Positions 38,036 through 46,477 of a stretch of DNA of 64,000 nt are shown here, one piece after another. How positions within the stretch are numbered: the first letter of the stretch is position 1; each line of letters starts with the position of its first letter. The DNA comes from Massiliimalia sp964370215 (lineage in GTDB: Bacteria; Bacillota; Clostridia; Oscillospirales; Ruminococcaceae): assembly GCA_964370215.1 (NCBI GenBank), contig CAYJIM010000001.1, positions 130,675 to 194,674 on the forward strand, in the 5' to 3' direction. The position numbers and the translations under genes are program-made. Below the pieces are notes generated by a model, which was given only the letters and a program-made list of their open reading frames with translations, had not been told where the DNA came from and ran no database searches.

Positions 38036-38589
38036 TAGATCTCCATCAATTCTTTTTCTTTGGCTTTCGCTTCATCATCTGCAACTTTACAGTATTTATC
38101 TGTCAAAGTTTGCACTTTCTTTTCGCCATCTTTCAAATCATCTTCAGTGATGGTAGCATCTTTTTTCAACGCTTTCAATTTGTCGTTTGCATCACGACGT
38201 ACTGAACGGATGGCAACTTTACTTTCTTCTGCCATTTTATGGATTTCTTTTGCCAGTTCTTTTCTGCGTTCTTCGGTCAATTGTGGGAAGACCAAACGAA
38301 TCACACGACCATCATTGGTCGGGTTGATACCAATATCCGCAGTTTGAATTGCTTTTTCGATTTCTCTCAAAACAGAGCTGTCATATGGTTGGATGACAAG
38401 AATTCTTGCTTCCGATACCGAAACAGATGCCATCGATTGAATTTGTGTTGGCACACCATAGTAGTCTACCATCACTTTGTCGAGTACAGCTGGATTCGCA
38501 CGACCGGCGCGTACCGCTGCATATTCTCTTTGCAGCGATGTAATCGCCTTATCCATTTTTTCTTCTGTTCTTTTCAATACTTCTTTCAT
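38035..38589 (-). CDS. frr: Ribosome recycling factor
   Basis: Frr, with EF-G, splits the ribosome after termination. The 184-residue protein begins EVLKRTEEKMDKAITSLQREYAAVRAGRANPA and carries VIQPYDSSVLREIEKAI and LTEERRKELAKEIHKMAEE, the canonical family blocks of the three-helix bundle. AGGAG precedes the ATG. It follows pyrH by 74 bases. Confidence 0.97.
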   Translation of the reverse strand: MKEVLKRTEEKMDKAITSLQREYAAVRAGRANPAVLDKVMVDYYGVPTQIQSMASVSVSEARILVIQPYDSSVLREIEKAIQTADIGINPTNDGRVIRLVFPQLTEERRKELAKEIHKMAEESKVAIRSVRRDANDKLKALKKDATITEDDLKDGEKKVQTLTDKYCKVADDEAKAKEKELMEI

Positions 38590-38663
38590 TACAGAGTCAC
38601 TCCTTTTGTATCAATAAAGTTATTTTCTTTTCGCAGAATCAATCATCCAAAGGATCACTGGGG

Positions 38664-39371
38664 TTATACCGTCACCAATGTACCAACTGTTTTGCCGACA
38701 CATGCTTCTACTATATTATTAGGGCAATCTAAGTTAAATACCAAAATCGGGATGTCGTTGTCACGACACATGGATGCAGCCGTGCTATCCATCACTTGCA
38801 ACCCTTTTTCCAGAATATCAGAGAATGTCAAATGATCAAATTTCACTGCATCGTCAAATTTATGCGGATCTTTGTCATAAATCCCATCCACCATCGTTGC
38901 TTTGAAAATGATGTCTGCTTTAATTTCAGCCGCGCGCAATGTCGACGCTGTATCGGTAGAGAAAAATGGACTTCCTGTACCACAACCAAAAATAACAATG
39001 CGCCCCTTTTCCAAATGACGTACCGCTTTGTTTCTGATATATGGCTCGGCAACCTGCTGCATGGCAATTGCCGTTTGGACACGAACATCCGCCCCCATGC
39101 CTTCCAATACATCAGCAACCGCCAACGCATTCATTGTGGTTCCGAGCATACCAATGTGATCCGCGCGGGTACGATCCATTGATCCACTGGAGCGACCGCG
39201 CCAAAAATTACCGCCTCCGACGACAATTGCAATTTCTGCACCCAGATCTGCAGCTTCCTTGATACTTTTACAAATATTGTCTATGACATCAAAGTCAAGA
39301 CCATATCTTTTTGTCCCCGAAAGCGCCTCACCACTTAATTTTAATAGTACTCGTTTATACTGTACTCCCAT
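38664..39371 (-). CDS. pyrH: UMP kinase
   Basis: PyrH phosphorylates UMP to UDP; it is a hexameric amino-acid-kinase-fold enzyme regulated by GTP and UTP. Motifs: VLLKLSGEALSG, VVGGGNFWRG, DHIGMLGTTMNALA and GTGSPFFSTDTASTLRAAE. Length of 235 is normal. AAGGAG lies before the ATG. It begins the run down to polC; rpsB and tsf, its usual upstream neighbours, are absent. Confidence 0.97.
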   Translation of the reverse strand: MGVQYKRVLLKLSGEALSGTKRYGLDFDVIDNICKSIKEAADLGAEIAIVVGGGNFWRGRSSGSMDRTRADHIGMLGTTMNALAVADVLEGMGADVRVQTAIAMQQVAEPYIRNKAVRHLEKGRIVIFGCGTGSPFFSTDTASTLRAAEIKADIIFKATMVDGIYDKDPHKFDDAVKFDHLTFSDILEKGLQVMDSTAASMCRDNDIPILVFNLDCPNNIVEACVGKTVGTLVTV

Positions 39372-39407
39372 ACAAGCACTCCTTCCTTGCCTTTACAAAT
39401 CAAATAT

Positions 39408-39436
39408 AGTATACCACAATTGCGACAGCTTGTAAA
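39408..39436 (-). promoter_or_regulatory. Promoter for pyrH-frr-uppS-cdsA-dxr-rseP-ispG-polC
   Basis: The minus strand reads TTTACA (39431-39436), a 17-base spacer and TATACT (39408-39413), about 35 bases before the pyrH ATG. The remaining 39437-39575 shows nothing I recognise. Confidence 0.75.
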
Positions 39437-39575
39437 CTCAAATTTGCCGTTATTGATGATTCATTGTCAAAAATTCATCTCCCCTTTGTCAAGACTGTCT
39501 ACGTCATTTCATTTACTTGCTTTTTGTACCGCCCTTGTTGTCATTTGAGGAAATTTTACATCTGTGAGCTCGTTA

Positions 39576-39619
39576 AAAAATAGAGCAGTGAACCTACAAA
39601 AGTTCACTGCTCTATTTTT
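39576..39619 (-). terminator. Terminator after the YfcC-family carrier
   Basis: Eighteen-base perfect arms (AAAAATAGAGCAGTGAAC and its complement) enclose an 8-base loop, with a T-run on the minus strand. It lies 8 bases after the carrier stop. Confidence 0.92.
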
Positions 39620-39627
39620 CTACGATT

Positions 39628-41046
39628 TTAAAAAGGGCCGTAATTGATTGCAACCGCAACAATCATAAAGACAACAGCCAGTGTCACCTGCACCAATACC
39701 AATGGCAGAGCAAATTTGAACCATTTGGTAAAGGGGACTTTTGTGGTGCGCAGTACAATGAGCATAAATCCACAGGTTGGGAATACACAGTAGGTCAAGC
39801 CATCTCCTAAGTGAAAGGCCAGAACACTGATTTGTTTGTTGATCCCTGCCAAATCCCCAATGGCGGACATGATGGGCATAGTGGCAATTGCTTGGCCCGA
39901 ATTAGACGGCATAAAAATATTGATGACAATTTGACTGAAAAACATCAGTATCGAGCTGACATATTGCGAAGCCGAACCAAAAAACTCCAGTGGAACCGTG
40001 AGCCAATAGACAATGGTATCTAAAATCCCGCCAGCAGTCAATACCGCCGGAATGCTTGCCCCGAGACCGACAATGATGAGGATGAATCCCATTGATTTAC
40101 ACCCATCGCTAAAGGCCTCTACAAATTTCTCTGTCGACAGTCCGCCCAATATCCCGATCGCAATGGAAACTGCAATGAACAAAGCGGCATAAGAGTATAG
40201 GCCGTTTTGAAACCACCCGAGTAAGGAAGAAAGTACGATGACTAAAATGGTAGCGAGGTAGACAATACCAGTTAAAATATGGCGTATCGTTGGCTTTGGT
40301 AAAGAAGCCACTTCCAAAGAAAAACTACTATAATCTTCTTCTAAGACATAACTATGCTGTGGGTTTGTACGTACTTTTTTTGCATAGCGAATGACAAAAA
40401 ACACAGCGCACACCGTCATAACCACAAAGATCACTGCACGAAAAGCCAAGCCGGAATAGGCAGGTAATCCAACGATTGATTGTGCAACGCCAACGGTAAA
40501 CGGCGACACGGTAGAAGCGCCATATCCTGCACTGACCCCTGCCAAAACAATCGCAGCAGCTACCAAGGCATCCATGCGCATGGCAATACAAAGACCAACC
40601 AATGCCGGCAAAATTGCAAAGCTTTCCGAAGCAAACCCCATGGTAGAGGCTAGAAACGAGATGAGGGCGGTTAAAAATCCGACAACAAAATATCCGTTTC
40701 CGGTTTGCTTTCGAATAAAGGAAGCGATCAAGGCATCGATGGTGCCGGTGGCACGCAATACACTCATACAACCACCAATGACCAATAGGTAAACACAGAG
40801 TGCGGCACTATTTGCGACACTTTGTGGAATGATGGTTAGCATTTCAAATGGATCGACAGGTGTACTAGGCGATTGGGTATAAGAACCAGCAATGACGGTA
40901 ACATTGCCCGTCACCTCATCGGTCACTCGTTCAAAAGTCCCTCCCGGTATTATCCATGTAAGCACCATAGAAAGGACTACTACAAAAAAGAGAATGACAA
41001 CTTCATTGGGCATTTTGCGTTTCTTTTTTTGTATTTCTTGCGTCAT
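39628..41046 (-). CDS. YfcC-family membrane carrier (C4-dicarboxylate/basic amino acid type)
   Basis: The 472-residue protein has about 12 membrane helices and resembles the YfcC/DcuC-related family, which is annotated variously as C4-dicarboxylate, arginine/ornithine or short-peptide carrier. Visible family features are TWIIPGGTFER after the first helix, PFEMLTIIPQ, GFASESFAILPALVGL in the middle, and FMPSNSGQAIATMPIMSAIGD near residue 390. Substrate cannot be read from sequence. The gene follows the sulfatase by 28 bases, so they are probably co-transcribed and the carrier may import or export something linked to that reaction (inference). Confidence 0.85.
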   Translation of the reverse strand: MTQEIQKKKRKMPNEVVILFFVVVLSMVLTWIIPGGTFERVTDEVTGNVTVIAGSYTQSPSTPVDPFEMLTIIPQSVANSAALCVYLLVIGGCMSVLRATGTIDALIASFIRKQTGNGYFVVGFLTALISFLASTMGFASESFAILPALVGLCIAMRMDALVAAAIVLAGVSAGYGASTVSPFTVGVAQSIVGLPAYSGLAFRAVIFVVMTVCAVFFVIRYAKKVRTNPQHSYVLEEDYSSFSLEVASLPKPTIRHILTGIVYLATILVIVLSSLLGWFQNGLYSYAALFIAVSIAIGILGGLSTEKFVEAFSDGCKSMGFILIIVGLGASIPAVLTAGGILDTIVYWLTVPLEFFGSASQYVSSILMFFSQIVINIFMPSNSGQAIATMPIMSAIGDLAGINKQISVLAFHLGDGLTYCVFPTCGFMLIVLRTTKVPFTKWFKFALPLVLVQVTLAVVFMIVAVAINYGPF

Positions 41047-41074
41047 CTTAAAACCTCACTTTACTGTTTTGGAT

Positions 41075-42646
41075 TTATGAAAAATCAGCCTGTGGCCAGT
41101 ATTTAGGGGTAAAATTTTTCTGCGGTACCCCTTGCGTCTGTCTCCCCTTTTCAATGATGCGTTTGAGTTCCGTCATCATCGGTTGGGCAATATTCGGATA
41201 GACATGAAATAAATTTTCTTGCTCACCAATGTCTTTTGACAAATCGTATAGTTGAAAATCTGGTTTGTAATTCGGCTCTAGCATGAAGTGCTTGATGAGA
41301 TCAATATTCATGCCATCTTGTTCACAGCAGAGCAATTTGTAGCTTCCTTTGATCAATCCGAGATACCCATAAGAGGAGTTGCAGACAGTTGCTGTCCGAC
41401 CACTCTTCCCCGTTTCAAACCATAACGGTGTGAGATCAAAGGAATCCTCCCCTGTTTCATCGTCCAAGGTGACATCAAATAACGTTGCAAAGGTGCGTAA
41501 AAAATCACTTTGGCAAATGGTATCTTGGCATACACTACCTGCTCGAATCCTGTTTGGATATTGGATGGCAGTTGGCACACGATGCCCACCTTCATACATA
41601 GACGATTTGTGTCCACGGAAATGATAGCTGGGATTGTGTCCTCGTTCTGTTAAATAGGGATAATCTGCTGCCGGCGAACAGCCATTGTCACTGGTAAAAA
41701 TAAAGATGGTGTCTTCAAACAATCCTTTTTCTTTGAGCTTTTCTGTGATTTGTCCTACATAATCATCCGTTTGCAATACAAAATCGGCATAGGAATTCAA
41801 TCCAGATTTCCCTTTAAACCGTGCATTTGGTAAAAAGGGAGAGTGTACCGCCATGGTTGGGTAATAGAGAAAAAAGGGCTGTTTCTCTTCACTGTATTCG
41901 TCTAGTAAATGTAACACTTTTTCTTGCATCATGTCTGACACTGCTGCCGGATCAAAACTTGCTACACTAGGTCCGTATTCCCATTTTTCATTATCGGTCG
42001 GAGAAAAACGATTGAACGGTTGCACTCCTGATGTCGTTGTTGGTGGTGTCACTACACGATCATTTTCAATATAGAGATAGGGTGGTTGATCCAAACTTGC
42101 AGGCATACCGAAAAAGTATTCAAAGCCATATTGATTAGGGCCGAAACGAATTGGTTTTTGATAATCCACATCAAGACCTGCTACCTTGTTGGACAATAGC
42201 TCAATCCACGGAAAAAATTCTTCTCTACCCACACGTAAACGATAGTCATACTGTCCCTCATCCACACCAAAATCAGCAGGGTGTGGATTCTCTTTCAATT
42301 GCCAGTCCAGCCCCAAGTGCCATTTTCCTATACAAGCAGTTCGATATCCCTGATCTTGAAACAACTTGGGCAGTGTTTTGCGATTATGTTCAATCAAGGT
42401 AAAGCTATCTCCTGTAAGCACCGAACATTTCATGCGTGATCGAAAATTGTAGCGACCGGTCATCAGTCCATATCGCGCAGGAGAACAAAGAGGTGAAGTT
42501 GAATGTGCATCGGTAAACTTCATCCCATTTGCACAGAGCTTGTCAATATGTTTGGTATTAATCTTGCTGTTTTCATTAAATGCCGAGATGTCACCATACC
42601 CCAAATCATCAATCAGCATCAAAATCACATTGGGCTTTTTCTTCAT
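41075..42646 (-). CDS. Type I sulfatase (arylsulfatase family)
   Basis: The 523-residue protein is an alkaline-phosphatase-fold sulfatase. The metal site begins MLIDDLGYGD (D13, D14). The residue converted to formylglycine is Cys54 in SPLCSPARYGLMTGR, matching the CxPxR rule. Further metal residues lie in FIFTSDNGCSP. No signal peptide or membrane helix is seen, so it should act in the cytoplasm on an imported or internal sulfate ester, or phosphonate-like compound. Maturation needs a formylglycine-generating enzyme or anaerobic SME, and neither lies beside it. It has its own strong promoter and leads a two-gene operon with the carrier. Confidence 0.93.
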   Translation of the reverse strand: MKKKPNVILMLIDDLGYGDISAFNENSKINTKHIDKLCANGMKFTDAHSTSPLCSPARYGLMTGRYNFRSRMKCSVLTGDSFTLIEHNRKTLPKLFQDQGYRTACIGKWHLGLDWQLKENPHPADFGVDEGQYDYRLRVGREEFFPWIELLSNKVAGLDVDYQKPIRFGPNQYGFEYFFGMPASLDQPPYLYIENDRVVTPPTTTSGVQPFNRFSPTDNEKWEYGPSVASFDPAAVSDMMQEKVLHLLDEYSEEKQPFFLYYPTMAVHSPFLPNARFKGKSGLNSYADFVLQTDDYVGQITEKLKEKGLFEDTIFIFTSDNGCSPAADYPYLTERGHNPSYHFRGHKSSMYEGGHRVPTAIQYPNRIRAGSVCQDTICQSDFLRTFATLFDVTLDDETGEDSFDLTPLWFETGKSGRTATVCNSSYGYLGLIKGSYKLLCCEQDGMNIDLIKHFMLEPNYKPDFQLYDLSKDIGEQENLFHVYPNIAQPMMTELKRIIEKGRQTQGVPQKNFTPKYWPQADFS

Positions 42647-42682
42647 ACTATTCCCCTTTCTCTACCTTTCGCACTATTAGTT

Positions 42683-42711
42683 ATTATAAACAAGTTGCTT
42701 CCTTTTGTAAA
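42683..42711 (-). promoter_or_regulatory. Promoter for sulfatase-carrier operon
   Basis: The minus strand reads TTTACA (42706-42711), a 17-base spacer and a perfect TATAAT (42683-42688), about 35 bases before the sulfatase ATG. Confidence 0.82.
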
Positions 42712-42755
42712 GTAGGCACCCAAACGTACTATAGGTTCCAAAAGGAAACCATTAT

Positions 42756-44042
42756 CTACTCTTCAGGCGTATCTAAAAGTGCTACATTTTTCAACCGGCG
42801 ATTGATGGCATTGGTTCGAGTTCCGACCAAGCGATCCAGTTCATCGGATGCTTGTCTCATGCGATTTTGTGTTTTTTCAAGCACATCGCCAAATTTTGAA
42901 AACTCTTGCTTGACCCCTTCCAAGACAGACCAGACTTCTCCCGATCGCTTTTGAATGGCAAGAGTTTGAAATCCCATTTGCAAGCTGTTGAGTAACGCAG
43001 CCATTGTTGTGGGGCCTGCAATGTTGATTTTTTCCTTTTGTAATTGCTCCACCATCCCTCGACGCACCACCTCCGCGTACAGCCCTTCCGTCGGCAAAAA
43101 CAAAATGGCAAACTCTGTAGTATGCGGCACATCAATATACTTATTCTTAATATCTTTTGCAAATGTCTTAATTCTGCTTGTCAACACCTTTGCTGCCGCT
43201 TCTACCTGTACTTGATCCGCTGTGTCATAAGCATCTAACAAGGATTGATACGCATCCAATGGGAATTTTGCATCAATGGGTAAATAGACGACATGATCCT
43301 GTTCACCCGGCAACTTCACCGCAAATTCCACACGATCTTTGGATCCTTTCTTTGTGATGACATTGGTGTCGTACTGATCGGGGTGTAATATATCTTCCAG
43401 AATGGCTCCTAATTGCACCTCCCCAAGGATGCCTCTGGTTTTGACGTTGCCCAGCACCCTTTTCAAGTCATCTACGCCATTGGACAGCTTTTGCATCTCA
43501 CCAAGGGATTTATAAACTTCTTCCAATCTCTTACTTACCAACTCAAAACTCTTACTGATACGCTCTTCTAATGTCTTTTGTAATTTTTCATCGACAGTTG
43601 CACGCATTTCATCTAATTTTTTCTCATTGCTCTGCTGCATATCAGTAATCTTTTTCTCTACTGTTTCACGCATGAGGTAAAGTTGTTCTTCGTTGGTCTT
43701 TTGTAACGTAGCAAAGCGCTGATCCAAAGAATTCGACATGTCAGTGACTGTTTTACGTAATGTAGAAATAGTTTGTCTTGTCGACTCAGAAAAATCACGC
43801 CAACGTTTTTCTTCCATATCTGCGACCTGTAGCTGTGCATCCTTTTGTATTTGGCTTTGTAGCTGTAATTGGCTTTGCAAAAACTGTATTGTATCACGAC
43901 TGGACTGTTCTACACGCTGCTCCAGTTGCGCCATTGCTTGTTGTTCTTTTGTATCACTCTTATATTTTAATAATCGCATCAATAAAACTACCTGTAAGAT
44001 TACTGCGACGATGAGGAAAGCCAATAATATGTACTCCATCAT
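42756..44042 (-). CDS. rmuC: DNA recombination protein RmuC
   Basis: RmuC-family proteins are membrane-anchored, coiled-coil proteins with a nuclease-like core; loss raises inverted-repeat recombination in E. coli. An N-terminal helix (about 1-22) is followed by a long coiled coil to about 190. The core has LKRVLGNVKTRGILGEVQLG, VYLPIDAKFPLDAY and FAILFLPTEGLYAEV. The ATG at 44042 is the start of the membrane helix; a longer frame to 44150 lacks support. Length of 428 is typical. It is divergent from the MazG-like gene. Confidence 0.92.
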   Translation of the reverse strand: MMEYILLAFLIVAVILQVVLLMRLLKYKSDTKEQQAMAQLEQRVEQSSRDTIQFLQSQLQLQSQIQKDAQLQVADMEEKRWRDFSESTRQTISTLRKTVTDMSNSLDQRFATLQKTNEEQLYLMRETVEKKITDMQQSNEKKLDEMRATVDEKLQKTLEERISKSFELVSKRLEEVYKSLGEMQKLSNGVDDLKRVLGNVKTRGILGEVQLGAILEDILHPDQYDTNVITKKGSKDRVEFAVKLPGEQDHVVYLPIDAKFPLDAYQSLLDAYDTADQVQVEAAAKVLTSRIKTFAKDIKNKYIDVPHTTEFAILFLPTEGLYAEVVRRGMVEQLQKEKINIAGPTTMAALLNSLQMGFQTLAIQKRSGEVWSVLEGVKQEFSKFGDVLEKTQNRMRQASDELDRLVGTRTNAINRRLKNVALLDTPEE

Positions 44043-44086
44043 TTTTTGCACACCCTTTTCTTTAGAATTCAACCTATATTCTCTAT

Positions 44087-44116
44087 ATTGTAGCACAAAT
44101 AGCAGAAAAATAGCAA
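44087..44116 (-). promoter_or_regulatory. Promoter for rmuC
   Basis: The minus strand reads TTGCTA (44111-44116), an 18-base spacer and TACAAT (44087-44092), about 35-40 bases before the rmuC start. Confidence 0.65.
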
Positions 44117-44166
44117 CTATTTTAAAATATACTTTTTTTGTGCAATTCAATTACAAGAACAAATCT

Positions 44167-44194
44167 TTGAAAAACAATTGTTTTATGTTATACT
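44167..44194 (+). promoter_or_regulatory. Promoter for the MazG-like gene
   Basis: TTGAAA (44167-44172), a 16-base spacer and TATACT (44189-44194) lie about 40 bases before the ATG at 44239. Confidence 0.75.
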
Positions 44195-44238
44195 ATCTTT
44201 AAAATAATTATTTTCTCTTATCATGGAAGGTGACGTAT

Positions 44239-44547
44239 ATGAAAGAAATTACGATAGAATACCTGCAACAATATATCAAAGCAAAGGACCATAACCCTGA
44301 ACATATTGCGCATTATTTTTTCAAACTCTCAGAAGAGGTTGGAGAGCTTTCTACCGCTATGCGTAAAAATCTGCGTAAAAGCACACCTGATGGCATCAAG
44401 AATACCATTGATGAAGAACTTTGGGATGTCATTTATTATGCTATTGCAATTGCCAATTGTTATGGCATTGATCTTTCCGAAGCGATTGTACAGAAAGAGG
44501 CAATCAACAATGTGAAGTATCAAACAGATATGACATTTGGCGATTAA
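44239..44547 (+). CDS. MazG-like nucleotide pyrophosphohydrolase
   Basis: The 102-residue protein has the all-alpha NTP pyrophosphatase motif: SEEVGELSTAM followed about 25 residues later by DEELWDVIYY, i.e. EExxE then ExxD, which bind magnesium. Members hydrolyse non-canonical or excess NTPs to NMPs; the substrate here is not known. The ATG at 44239 is preferred to the one at 44230 because AAGGTG lies six bases before it. It stands alone between its promoter and a strong hairpin. Confidence 0.88.
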   Translation: MKEITIEYLQQYIKAKDHNPEHIAHYFFKLSEEVGELSTAMRKNLRKSTPDGIKNTIDEELWDVIYYAIAIANCYGIDLSEAIVQKEAINNVKYQTDMTFGD

Positions 44548-44560
44548 GTTTGATTTATTG

Positions 44561-44605
44561 CTGAAAAGTGGAGATGAGTCTTTAATACTCATCTCCACTT
44601 TTCAG
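44561..44605. terminator. Bidirectional terminator between convergent genes
   Basis: Nineteen-base perfect arms (CTGAAAAGTGGAGATGAGT and its complement) with a 7-base loop separate the MazG-like gene (+) from the PLP enzyme gene (-). The arms end in runs of A and T rather than a long T-tail. Confidence 0.8.
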
Positions 44606-44611
44606 TCCATT

Positions 44612-45703
44612 TTAAATTGTAAGCCGACGATTACGGGCGGTAATCATCCATTCGTCGATGACTTCGCCATCGTTTACAATGACAGCACTGGGATACAGCG
44701 CAACAGTCGGGCAAATATGGGTCGGAATGACTGTCAACATTGTGCCGATGGCAGGCACCTGCTCCTCTGCAACGGAAAACACCCAATGTTCTTCACTGTG
44801 AATTTGAGATACTGCTTGCGGTAGTTCGACAATGGTTCCACGCACCCCAGCAGGATCAGCGGAAATTCCTTTATACCCCAAATCAAGGGTGAACAACCCC
44901 TTGCCCGGATGACTGACCACACGGGTCCATATCGCCGCTGCCGGTGTAAATGCCAAATCGTCAAATTTGCTTTGATACCCAAAGTCATACAAGACCGTCG
45001 TGCCCGGTGAAAGTGCTGCATTTATCCGCTCTGCATGATAGGGAAAAGTTGGTGTTCCTCCCATCACAAGCAGTGGCAATGCGCAAGGACTTTTTGTGAC
45101 AATTTCATCGATGTCTCGATAAATTTTCGCTACTTCCTCTATACGCTGTGCCGCACTTGGCATAGAAAGATGTCCGTCATAGCAATGCAAACCACATAGT
45201 TCAATCCCTGTTAAAGAAATTGCTTCTTGCAAAAAGGGCAATACCTGCTCTAAAGCAATACCGGTACGGTGATTGCCTACATCGACATCCAATAGAACAG
45301 AAACACAAATCCCCTCTTTTATTGCAATGGTTGAAAGATGTGTCAATTGACCAAGATCATCCGCAAGGGCATAGCAGTGGGTATTTGGATAAGCTTTGAT
45401 CAGTTGCACCATACGCATACAACTGGGCCCAACGAGTGGATAAGCAAGAATCAGTTTTTCTGCACCGGCTATGGCCGTCATTTCAGCCTCTGCGAAGGTC
45501 GCACACTTGAACTGTTTCATGCCACAGGACAGAAGTAACTTTAACACCTCGGCACACTTGTGCGTTTTGACATGCGACCAAATTCGTGTGGGGTCCTCAG
45601 CGACACGCACCATCTCTTGCAGGTTTTGCTGGATTACCCTTTTGTCAAAAACCAATATCGGTGTGTGTAGCTGCTCCTTTTCTTGTGTTTGTTGCAACGA
45701 CAT
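44612..45703 (-). CDS. PLP enzyme of the D-threonine aldolase/zinc D-serine dehydratase family
   Basis: The 363-residue protein has the alanine-racemase-type TIM barrel and the C-terminal beta domain of the D-TA/DSD family. The PLP lysine lies in WSHVKTHK (44-49); VLLDVDVGNHRTG and MGGTPTFPYH are further family blocks. The metal site near the C-terminus reads THICPT (H329, C331). A His-x-Cys zinc pair is known from eukaryotic zinc D-serine dehydratase, while D-threonine aldolases carry His-x-Asp, so a D-serine (or D-threonine) dehydratase is favoured (inference). A RidA gene just upstream supports an enamine-releasing reaction. GGAGAAG precedes the ATG. Confidence 0.85.
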   Translation of the reverse strand: MSLQQTQEKEQLHTPILVFDKRVIQQNLQEMVRVAEDPTRIWSHVKTHKCAEVLKLLLSCGMKQFKCATFAEAEMTAIAGAEKLILAYPLVGPSCMRMVQLIKAYPNTHCYALADDLGQLTHLSTIAIKEGICVSVLLDVDVGNHRTGIALEQVLPFLQEAISLTGIELCGLHCYDGHLSMPSAAQRIEEVAKIYRDIDEIVTKSPCALPLLVMGGTPTFPYHAERINAALSPGTTVLYDFGYQSKFDDLAFTPAAAIWTRVVSHPGKGLFTLDLGYKGISADPAGVRGTIVELPQAVSQIHSEEHWVFSVAEEQVPAIGTMLTVIPTHICPTVALYPSAVIVNDGEVIDEWMITARNRRLTI

Positions 45704-45733
45704 CTTCTCCGCCTCTTCTCTTATTGCATTTCT

Positions 45734-46213
45734 TTATCCCAAATATTCTTCTTTCAATTCTACAATCAATTCAATTTCAACAGGAATGTTACCCGGCAAT
45801 GCGTTGGTGCCAATCGCACTCCGCGCACACAGTCCCACTTCTTCTCCGAAAATATCTACCAACAGTTGAGATGCTCCATTGGCTACCTGTGGTTGTTCAT
45901 AAAATGTATCTGTGCAAGCAACCAAGCACAGCATTTTCACAACACGTTTGATATTGGATAGATCACCGATTTGTGCTTGTAACCCAGCCAATAAATTTAA
46001 CACACAACGTCTTGCCGCTTCCTGTCCTTCCTCTACAGTATATTCTCTGCCAAGTTTACCGGCATAGGCCATTTCTCCTACAATGTTCGGCCCACAGCCA
46101 GAGGAGAAGCACAGGTTTTGACCAAATTCCCTTACTGGAGAATAAATCCCCCCTTTTGCAGGTGGGTTTGGCAGTGTTAGCTGATATTGTTGCAACGCTT
46201 TTTCTAAATTCAT
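45734..46213 (-). CDS. RidA/YjgF family protein
   Basis: Rid proteins hydrolyse reactive enamines and imines, such as 2-aminoacrylate released by PLP dehydratases. This 159-residue member has LCFSSGCGPNI near residue 32, EGQEAARRCVLNLLAGLQAQIGDL in the middle, and the C-terminal ARSAIGTNALPGNIPVEIELIVEL. The arginine that binds the substrate carboxylate in the RidA subfamily appears to be the one in ARSAIG. It is longer than archetypal RidA (about 128) and closer to the Rid subgroup with N-terminal extension. It is encoded 30 bases before the PLP enzyme and probably protects against its product. Confidence 0.85.
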   Translation of the reverse strand: MNLEKALQQYQLTLPNPPAKGGIYSPVREFGQNLCFSSGCGPNIVGEMAYAGKLGREYTVEEGQEAARRCVLNLLAGLQAQIGDLSNIKRVVKMLCLVACTDTFYEQPQVANGASQLLVDIFGEEVGLCARSAIGTNALPGNIPVEIELIVELKEEYLG

Positions 46214-46257
46214 TTTCTATTCCTCCAATTTTTAAAGTACCATAATAAGACAATTTG

Positions 46258-46285
46258 ATTATACCATATTGTTATCCAGTTGCAA
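46258..46285 (-). promoter_or_regulatory. Promoter for RidA-PLP enzyme operon
   Basis: The minus strand reads TTGCAA (46280-46285), a 16-base spacer and a perfect TATAAT (46258-46263), some 40 bases before the RidA start. Confidence 0.75.
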
Positions 46286-46384
46286 GTATTATTTAAAATA
46301 AAACAATATTTTTGCTATTTTTCATGTAATTCATATAAGTTTAGACTGAAAAGTATACCTATCCTGCAAAGTGTTCCTTTCTTA

Positions 46385-46413
46385 TTTACAGGTTGAAATT
46401 TTTCTGTTATGAT
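46385..46413 (+). promoter_or_regulatory. Promoter for the D-aminoacylase gene
   Basis: TTTACA (46385-46390), a 17-base spacer and TATGAT (46408-46413) lie 65 bases before the ATG. With the opposing promoter at 46258-46285 this makes a divergent control region of 264 bases. No operator repeat is obvious. Confidence 0.65.
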
Positions 46414-46477
46414 AAACTTAATTTATCTCCCTCACTGTTTTATTAAGTATGATCGATGATGAGAAAGGAAGGTACGG

